DNA of 64,000 nt. Origin: PALSA-505 sp036502085 (GTDB taxonomy: Bacteria > Actinomycetota > Actinomycetes > Streptosporangiales > Streptosporangiaceae). The translations under genes were made by a program, and so were the position numbers. Below, piece after piece: positions 61,001-64,000 of the stretch (the stretch's first letter is position 1; the number at the start of each line of letters is the position of its first letter). The stretch covers positions 39,594 to 103,593 of the forward strand of contig DASXZD010000041.1 of assembly GCA_036502085.1 (NCBI GenBank). The letters run 5' to 3'. The notes under the pieces are model-generated. The model had not been told where the DNA came from. It saw nothing but the letters and a program-made list of their open reading frames with translations, and did not search any database.

Positions 61001-63136
61001 TTAGACGCCGGCGGCTTGCATGCCGCGCAGTTCCTGCTTGAGCTCCTTGATCTCGTCGCGGTACCTGGCCGCGATCTCGAACTGCAGCTCGGCGGCGGCG
61101 GTGTGCATCTGCTCGGTGAGCTGCCCGATGAGGGCGACCACGTCCTGGCGGGCTGCCGACCCCTCACCCGTTCCGGCCGCCGCGGCCTGGCCGTCGGCGA
61201 CGGCCGAGCGCGACCTGGCCCGCGAGGACAGGCCAGGAACCGGGCTCTTGCCCCGGCTCTGCTGCCGCCCGCCGCCGCCGAGCAGCTGCTCGGTGTCGGC
61301 GTCCTCCCGGACCAGCTGGTCGAGGATGTCGGCGATCCGCTTGCGCAGCGGGGTCGGGTCGATGCCGTGCTCGGTGTTGTAGGCGACCTGCTTTTCCCGC
61401 CGCCGGTTGGTCTCGTCGATCGCCCGCTGCATCGACGGGGTGACCACGTCGGCGTACATGTGCACCTGGCCGGAGACGTTCCGCGCCGCCCGGCCGATCG
61501 TCTGGATCAGCGAGGTGCCGAACCGCAGGAAGCCTTCCTTGTCCGCGTCGAGGATCGCCACCAGCGACACCTCGGGCAGGTCCAGCCCCTCCCGGAGCAG
61601 GTTGATGCCGACCAGCACGTCGTACTGGCCGATCCGCAGCTCGCGCAGCAGCTCGACCCGGCGCAGCGTGTCCACCTCGCTGTGCAGGTAGCGCGCCCTG
61701 ATGCCCAGCTCCAGCAGGTAGTCGGTCAGGTCCTCGGACATCTTCTTGGTCAGCGTGGTGACCAGCACCCGCTCGCTGCGCTCGGCCCGGAGCCTGATCT
61801 CGTGCACTAGGTCGTCGATCTGACCCTTGGTCGGCTTGATGATGACCTCGGGATCGATCAGCCCGGTCGGCCTGATCACCTGCTCGACCACGTCGCCGCC
61901 GACCCGGCGCAGCTCGTACGGGCCCGGGGTGGCCGACAGGTAGACGGTCTGCCCGATGCGCTCGGTGAACTCTGCCCAGGTCAGCGGCCGGTTATCGACC
62001 GCGCTCGGCAGCCGGAAGCCGTGGTCGACCAGCGACCGCTTACGGGACTGGTCCCCCTCGAACATCGCACCGATCTGCGGCACCGTGTTGTGCGACTCGT
62101 CGATGACGAGCATGAAGTCCTCGGGGAAATAGTCGAGCAGCGTGTTGGGCGGGCTGCCCGCCTCCCGCCCGTCGATGTGCCGCGAGTAGTTCTCGATCCC
62201 GGCGCACGACCCGACCTGGCGCATCATCTCGATGTCGTAGGTGGTGCGCATCCGCAGCCGCTGCGCCTCGAGCAGCTTGCCCTGCCGGCCCAGCTCGGCC
62301 AGCCGCTCCTCCAGCTCGGTCTCGATGCTGGAGACTGCCCGCTCCATCCGCTCGGGACCGGCGACGTAGTGCGTGGCCGGGAAGACGTACAGCTCCTGGT
62401 CCTCGCTGACTATCTCGCCGGTAAGCGGGTGCAGCGTCATCAGCCGCTCGATCTCGTCGCCGAACATCTCGATCCTGATGGCGAGCTCCTCGTAGACCGG
62501 GATGATCTCGATGGTGTCGCCGCGCACCCGGAACGTGCCGCGGGTGAACGCGATGTCGTTGCGGGTGTACTGCATGCCGACCAGCTTGCGGAGCAGGCCG
62601 TCCCGCTCGGTCTGCTGGCCTACCTTGAGCCGGAGCATCCGGTCCACGTACTCCTGCGGCGTGCCCAGCCCGTAGATGCACGACACCGACGCGACCACGA
62701 TCGTGTCCCGCCTGGTGAGCAGCGAGTTGGTGGCCGAGTGCCGCAGCCGCTCCACCTCGTCGTTGATCGAGGAGTCCTTCTCGATGTAGGTGTCGGTCTG
62801 CGGTATGTACGCTTCCGGCTGGTAGTAGTCGTAATACGAGACGAAGTACTCGACCGCGTTGCGCGGCAGCATCTCGCGCAGCTCGTTGGCGAACTGCGCG
62901 GCGAGGGTCTTGTTGGGCAGCATGACCAGAGCCGGCCGCTGCAGCCGCTCGGTCAGCCAGGCGACCGTGGCGGTCTTGCCGGTGCCGGTCGCGCCGAGCA
63001 GCACCGTGTCCTTGACGCCGTCACGGACCCGGCGTTCCATCTCGGCAATGGCGGCCGGCTGGTCGCCTGCCGGGACCATGTCGGTGATCACCTCAAACGG
63101 CGCCACCCTGCGCTGAAGGTCGGTTACCGGACGCAT
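61001..63136 (-). CDS. uvrB: Excinuclease ABC subunit B
   Basis: 711 residues. Walker A LLGATGTGKTATVAWL near 45, the damage-gripping beta-hairpin YYDYYQPEAYIPQTDTYIEK, DESHNTVPQIGAM, helicase motif IGRAARNVSG and the C-terminal UVR motif ELQFEIAARYRDEIKELK that contacts UvrC. Acts in nucleotide excision repair after UvrA loading. Start ATG 63136 with GGGGGT seven bases before it. A low-complexity insert (about 625-665) sits before the UVR motif. Confidence 0.97.
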   Translation of the reverse strand: MRPVTDLQRRVAPFEVITDMVPAGDQPAAIAEMERRVRDGVKDTVLLGATGTGKTATVAWLTERLQRPALVMLPNKTLAAQFANELREMLPRNAVEYFVSYYDYYQPEAYIPQTDTYIEKDSSINDEVERLRHSATNSLLTRRDTIVVASVSCIYGLGTPQEYVDRMLRLKVGQQTERDGLLRKLVGMQYTRNDIAFTRGTFRVRGDTIEIIPVYEELAIRIEMFGDEIERLMTLHPLTGEIVSEDQELYVFPATHYVAGPERMERAVSSIETELEERLAELGRQGKLLEAQRLRMRTTYDIEMMRQVGSCAGIENYSRHIDGREAGSPPNTLLDYFPEDFMLVIDESHNTVPQIGAMFEGDQSRKRSLVDHGFRLPSAVDNRPLTWAEFTERIGQTVYLSATPGPYELRRVGGDVVEQVIRPTGLIDPEVIIKPTKGQIDDLVHEIRLRAERSERVLVTTLTKKMSEDLTDYLLELGIRARYLHSEVDTLRRVELLRELRIGQYDVLVGINLLREGLDLPEVSLVAILDADKEGFLRFGTSLIQTIGRAARNVSGQVHMYADVVTPSMQRAIDETNRRREKQVAYNTEHGIDPTPLRKRIADILDQLVREDADTEQLLGGGGRQQSRGKSPVPGLSSRARSRSAVADGQAAAAGTGEGSAARQDVVALIGQLTEQMHTAAAELQFEIAARYRDEIKELKQELRGMQAAGV

Positions 63137-63236
63137 GACGGCACCCCCTGCCTGGCCAACGCTGCACACTGCTGCACTGTCACCCATCCACTGTAGGCGG
63201 CAGGTACGACAGAACGGACGGCCACCGCGCGAGCGG

Positions 63237-63833
63237 TCAGCCCCGGCGGCGCAGCAGCTCTGCCCACAGATCCGCCACCCGGCGGTCCAGGCCGTCCAGC
63301 GGACCCGAGTTCTCCACCACGAGGTCGGCGACGGCCAGTCGCTCGGCCCGGCTCGCCTGCGCGGCCAGCCGCGCGCGGGCCTGGTCGTCCGGCATGCCGC
63401 GCACCCCGGTCAGCCGGTCCAGCTGAGTCTGCGCCGGCACGTCCACCACGACGACCAGGTCGTAGCCGGCCGCCAGGCCGTTCTCGATCAGCAGCGGCAC
63501 GTCGTGCACGACGATCGCGTCCGGCGGGGCGGCCTGCTCGAGCTCGCGCATCCGCCGGGCGACCAGCGGATGGACAATCGCGTTCAGCTTGCCGAGCAGC
63601 ACCGGATCGGCAAACACGATCTCGCCGAGCCTGGCCCGGTCCAGGCTGCCGTCCGGGGCGAGCACGCCGCGCCCGAACGCGGCACCGACCTCGGCCAGGC
63701 CGGACGTGCCCGGCGCGACCACTTCCCTGGCCACGGCGTCGGCGTCGATGACCACCGCGCCGAGCGCGGCGAGCCGCCGCGACACCTCGCTCTTGCCGGC
63801 CGCGATCCCGCCGGTCAGGCCGACCCTCAGCAC
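63237..63833 (-). CDS. coaE: Dephospho-CoA kinase
   Basis: 198 residues from GTG 63833. P-loop RVGLTGGIAAGKSEVSRRL, DADAVAREVVAPG and VVVVDVPAQTQLDRLTGVRG are CoaE landmarks. It performs the last step of coenzyme A synthesis. The open frame extends 15 codons further upstream, but these are encoded by 15-bp repeats (63835-63890) and are not expected in the protein. Conserved order rpsA-coaE-uvrB. Confidence 0.93.
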   Translation of the reverse strand: MLRVGLTGGIAAGKSEVSRRLAALGAVVIDADAVAREVVAPGTSGLAEVGAAFGRGVLAPDGSLDRARLGEIVFADPVLLGKLNAIVHPLVARRMRELEQAAPPDAIVVHDVPLLIENGLAAGYDLVVVVDVPAQTQLDRLTGVRGMPDDQARARLAAQASRAERLAVADLVVENSGPLDGLDRRVADLWAELLRRRG

Positions 63834-63834
63834 A

Positions 63835-63890
63835 GGGCTCTCAACCGCAGGGCCCTCAACCACAGTGCCCTCAACCACAGTGCCCTCAGC
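63835..63890 (-). repeat. 15-bp tandem repeats directly before coaE
   Basis: Units GGGCTCTCAACCGCA, GGGCCCTCAACCACA, GTGCCCTCAACCACA and a partial fourth at 63835, 63850, 63865 and 63880. Read on the minus strand each contains GAGGGC, a Shine-Dalgarno-like core, so the ribosome binding region of coaE is multiplied. Confidence 0.85.
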
Positions 63891-63892
63891 AT

Positions 63893-63933
63893 GACGCCGC
63901 GCCCGGGTCAGCAGCAGATCCGGGCGCGGCGTC
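63893..63933. terminator. 14-bp hairpin between rpsA and coaE
   Basis: GACGCCGCGCCCGG (63893-63906) and CCGGGCGCGGCGTC (63920-63933) pair perfectly around a 13-base loop. It begins 17 bases after the rpsA stop. No U-run follows, as is usual for high-GC actinobacteria. Confidence 0.75.
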
Positions 63934-63949
63934 GTTGCTAGTCAAACAG

Positions 63950-64000
63950 TCAGTCCTGGCCGCCGGACAGCTTGTCGCGCAGCGCGGCCAGCGCCTCGTC
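63950..64000 (-). CDS. rpsA: 30S ribosomal protein S1 (last 16 codons)
   Basis: The visible C terminus reads DEALAALRDKLSGGQD followed by TGA, which is the usual end of actinobacterial S1. The gene continues beyond the window. The link to coaE and uvrB on the same strand agrees with the common order. Too short for certainty on its own. Confidence 0.75.
   Translation of the reverse strand, partial: DEALAALRDKLSGGQD

Overview
The window is about 70% GC, with many GTG/TTG starts, ATGA/GTGA stop-start overlaps and leaderless-looking promoters. Three DUF397 genes and two XRE/DUF5753 regulators, a 13E12-type DUF222-HNH gene, a HelD-like RNA polymerase motor and a der-cmk-tyrA-aroH-rluB-scpB-scpA-parA-xerD-ald-nudix-pyrG block all point to a filamentous actinomycete of the Streptosporangiales/Streptomycetales kind. 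No rRNA, tRNA or CRISPR array was seen.

Layout. (1) 1-4054: the end of a cytochrome bd operon, a frameshifted DUF6886 gene, and a 13E12-family HNH gene seeded with small palindromes. (2) 4080-15267: a sugar locus. It has a DeoR regulator with a PfkB kinase, and divergently an AgaS-like SIS protein, a tagatose-6-phosphate-type kinase and a class II aldolase. A sugar ABC importer, a GH4 glycosidase and a secreted beta-helix protein follow. Together these suit uptake and tagatose-6-phosphate breakdown of a galactoside or galactosamine compound. (3) 15270-23367: an orphan DUF397 gene, a fused heterodimer-type ABC exporter, a RHH/VapC toxin-antitoxin pair, an aquaporin with a chimeric tail, an ArsR/SRPBCC operon, and a gene-free stretch carrying a hairpin and a phased array of DnaA boxes. 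(4) 23368-33816: an M20 peptidase, an amidase, a GGDEF protein, two tandem hexapeptide minigenes, a trypsin-like protease, an aldo-keto reductase, and two inverted XRE-DUF5753/DUF397 modules. (5) 33813-46938: bioA and the conserved housekeeping block, all on the minus strand. (6) 47060-58054: a gpsA remnant, then an atuA-atuC-atuF-like set (acyclic terpene type acyl-CoA carboxylation), a TetR regulator, and a thiolase/DUF35 pair split by a helD gene. (7) 57979-64000: an EamA transporter, a truncated HAD gene, a lipoprotein, a DinB-like protein, uvrB, coaE and the end of rpsA.

Two features recur across the window. Short perfect tandem duplications (12-31 bp) sit at gene ends and start regions at more than ten places. 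Decayed gene pieces (gpsA, peptidase S51, HAD, DUF6886) are common at the borders between blocks. The observations most worth a second look are the duplicated MRNEWQ minigenes, the DnaA-box array, the repeat upstream of parA with its small downstream partner gene, and the palindromes inside the HNH gene.
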